14,044 bases of DNA from Merdiplasma sp905207905 (GTDB lineage: Bacteria; Bacillota; Clostridia; Lachnospirales; Lachnospiraceae), in the NCBI GenBank assembly GCA_902475025.1, contig CABRXX010000068.1, positions 1 through 14,044 of the forward strand. The letters are read 5' to 3'. A program made the position numbers and the translations under genes. The notes beneath the pieces were generated by a model that saw only the letters and a program-made list of their open reading frames with translations, was not told where the DNA came from and searched no databases. Below are positions 12,951-14,044 of this stretch, piece by piece. The stretch's first letter is position 1. Each line of letters starts with the position of its first letter.

Positions 12951-13718
12951 ATGAAAGCAAGTTGGGATTACAGAGCTGTATTCTTGGATATTGACGATAC
13001 AATTTTTGATTTTGAAAAGTGCAGTGAAGGTGCCCTGAAACAGGCATTTGCGGCCTGTGGAATTTGTTTTTCAAAAGAAACATTGACAGTCTTTCGTTTT
13101 GTGGATGAAGCGCTTTGGACGCTGCAGAAGCAGGGAGCGCTAAATATTCAGGAAGTATTGGAAAAACGGAGCAGGGAAGTGATGAAGATTCTTGGAAGCC
13201 CGGAAAAGGCGGAAACGTTTCAAAGCGTTTTTCAGCAAAGTCTGACGGAGGAAATCTGTCCGGTGGAAGGTATTCAGGAGGCGCTGGAACTTCTATATAA
13301 TAAAAAGTATTTGGTGTATGCGGCTTCCAACGGGTTTTTACAGATGCAGAGAAGGCGGCTTGAAAAAGCAGGATTGCTGCAGTATTTTCAGGCGCTGTTC
13401 GTATCGGATGACATTGGAGCGGAAAAGCCTTCACCTGAATTTTTTCAGGAATGCCTAAGACGCACCGGGCTTCAGGCTTCAGAAATTCTGATGGTGGGGG
13501 ACAGCCTGGCGGCTGATATGCAGGGGGCGCAAAAATCAGGTTTGGATGTATGCTGGTATAATCCAAAAGAAAAAGAAAATATTCTGCAAGTTCCGCTCCG
13601 GGGGGAGATCCGTTCTATGAGAGAGCTGGAGTTCTGGCTGAAAGCCCCCCCCAGGAAGTTTGAGTTTCAGGAGCAAAGCAGTTGCAAAAACAGTGCCGAA
13701 AAAAGCAGGGTGAATTGA
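12951..13718 (+). CDS. HAD-superfamily hydrolase, YjjG/YfnB-like nucleotidase
   Basis: A 255-residue cytosolic phosphatase. HAD motif I is DIDDT (13-17; D13 nucleophile, D15 acid/base), motif II is SNG (126-128), motif III is K159 in EKPSP, and motif IV is GDSLAAD (183-189) with the magnesium-binding acids. A helical cap (about 20-105) follows motif I. This pattern fits the YjjG family of 5'-nucleotidases that remove non-canonical pyrimidine nucleotides; substrate is inferred. AAAGGAGG lies just before the ATG. Relatives end near LEFWL (226-230); here 25 more polar residues follow a run of eight C (13645-13652), and one extra or two fewer C would end the protein after KAP(P)QEV. The tail may thus be the product of a frameshift. 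Confidence 0.92.
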   Translation: MKASWDYRAVFLDIDDTIFDFEKCSEGALKQAFAACGICFSKETLTVFRFVDEALWTLQKQGALNIQEVLEKRSREVMKILGSPEKAETFQSVFQQSLTEEICPVEGIQEALELLYNKKYLVYAASNGFLQMQRRRLEKAGLLQYFQALFVSDDIGAEKPSPEFFQECLRRTGLQASEILMVGDSLAADMQGAQKSGLDVCWYNPKEKENILQVPLRGEIRSMRELEFWLKAPPRKFEFQEQSSCKNSAEKSRVN

Positions 13719-13732
13719 AAAGGTAAATCTCG

Positions 13733-13806
13733 AAAAAAGCTGTCAAAAAAACTGTCAAAAAAAGTTGAAAAAAGTGCTTGACATTTTGCTGAAGCAGTGG
13801 TAACCT
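13733..13806 (+). promoter_or_regulatory. rRNA-type promoter P1 with phased A-tract UP region
   Basis: TTGACA (13778-13783) is followed after 17 bases by TAACCT (13801-13806), preceded by TGG (an extended -10) and followed by ATAT. Upstream four A-tracts of 6-7 bases start at 13733, 13745, 13757 and 13768, spaced 12, 12 and 11 bases, two of them in a CTGTCAAAAAAA repeat. Phased A-tracts bend DNA and serve as UP elements for RNA polymerase alpha subunits, typical of rRNA promoters. The 326 bases from 13719 to the edge contain no coding region. Confidence 0.75.
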
Positions 13807-13913
13807 ATATGAGCTGTCGCAAACAGCACAGCAGCTTCAATGCGTTTCTTCCCCTTTGTATCTCTTGGCTGAGACAGGGAAAAACAAATTGAAAAAATAA
13901 AATAAAAAAGTTG

Positions 13914-13942
13914 TTGACAAACACAGAAAGATGTGATAACCT
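13914..13942 (+). promoter_or_regulatory. rRNA-type promoter P2
   Basis: TTGACA (13914-13919) and TAACCT (13937-13942) are 17 bases apart, with TGA before and ATAAAA after the -10. This repeats the P1 layout exactly, 136 bases downstream, and an A-rich stretch (13890-13910) precedes it. Two such matched promoters in tandem are a hallmark of rRNA operons. The -10 keeps the most important T, A and final T positions and gains the TGN extension. Confidence 0.75.
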
Positions 13943-13948
13943 ATAAAA

Positions 13949-14044
13949 GTTGCGTCTGACAAATAAGTGAGAGACAACAATGAAGTACCTTGATAACTGA
14001 ACAGTGAAACAACCTTGAAAAATTCTAAAAAGTTTTATTTTTTA
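13949..14044 (+). promoter_or_regulatory. Leader of an rRNA operon with boxA-like segment (runs off the edge)
   Basis: Downstream of P2, CCTTGATAACTGAACAG (13988-14004 approximately) resembles the TTTGAAAACTGAAC-type boxA/leader sequence that precedes Firmicute rRNA genes, followed by ACAACCTTGAAAAATTC and a T-rich stretch. The leader should support Nus-factor antitermination. The 16S gene itself is not in the window, so rRNA identity is an inference from promoter design and leader sequence. Confidence 0.6.

Noticed and set aside
1..14044. CRISPR array, prophage, toxin-antitoxin or defence island
   Set aside because: No regularly spaced repeats, integrase, phage genes or paired small toxin-antitoxin ORFs were found; the only toxin-like sequence is the dead Fic remnant.

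Overview
The window reads as a chromosomal stretch from a Gram-positive, low-to-mid G+C Clostridia genome, most likely a Lachnospiraceae gut anaerobe. That placement is inference. It rests on AGGAGG-type ribosome binding sites before nearly every gene, sigma-A type promoters, protein types that look lachnospiral (a DUF6145-like protein, a LysRS with an extra C-terminal domain) and an rRNA-type leader at the right edge. It is mostly housekeeping DNA, with one small decayed accessory island between lysS and the rRNA leader.

Layout. Positions 1-55 hold the last 17 codons of a gene, probably a sugar ABC transporter binding protein, closed by a very strong terminator (91-129). A two-hairpin intergenic unit follows. 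A clean sigma-A promoter (215-243) with a near-perfect 25-nt palindrome just downstream of its -10 box then drives a MarR-family regulator and an overlapping DegV/FakB-type lipid-binding protein. A convergent MFS symporter (1761-3005, minus) ends this block. A 338-base divergent spacer holds a tentative MFS promoter and a folded leader for the next operon: a short NfeD-type membrane protein plus a slipin/SPFH protein. Ornithine carbamoyltransferase follows, then a 93-residue three-helix membrane protein, BirA, a DUF6145-like protein, DusB, GreA and LysS, all on the plus strand. greA has a fully consensus sigma-A promoter whose -35 lies inside the last codons of dusB. LysS carries a C-terminal EMAPII/Trbp111-type tRNA-binding domain.

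Downstream of lysS the sequence changes character. About 210 bases contain no gene and end in a strong terminator (11830-11863). Then comes a Fic-family pseudogene (11886-12222) reduced to three fragments. It is cut off at its C-terminus by a 129-bp inverted-repeat element (12219-12347), and a shortened relative of that element sits upstream of the DUF6145-like gene (7306-7353). A YafP-like GNAT acetyltransferase and a YjjG-like HAD phosphatase follow. The window closes with two tandem promoters of identical design (TTGACA, 17 bases, TGN-TAACCT-ATA), phased A-tracts and a leader typical of an rRNA operon whose 16S gene should start just beyond the edge.

I see no CRISPR array, defence island, intact transposase, prophage or biosynthetic cluster. 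The points most worth following are the MarR operator and a 12/13 match to its core beside lysS, the MITE-like repeat pair, the Fic ruin, the LysRS fusion, and the conserved but uncharacterised DUF6145-like protein set between birA and dusB.
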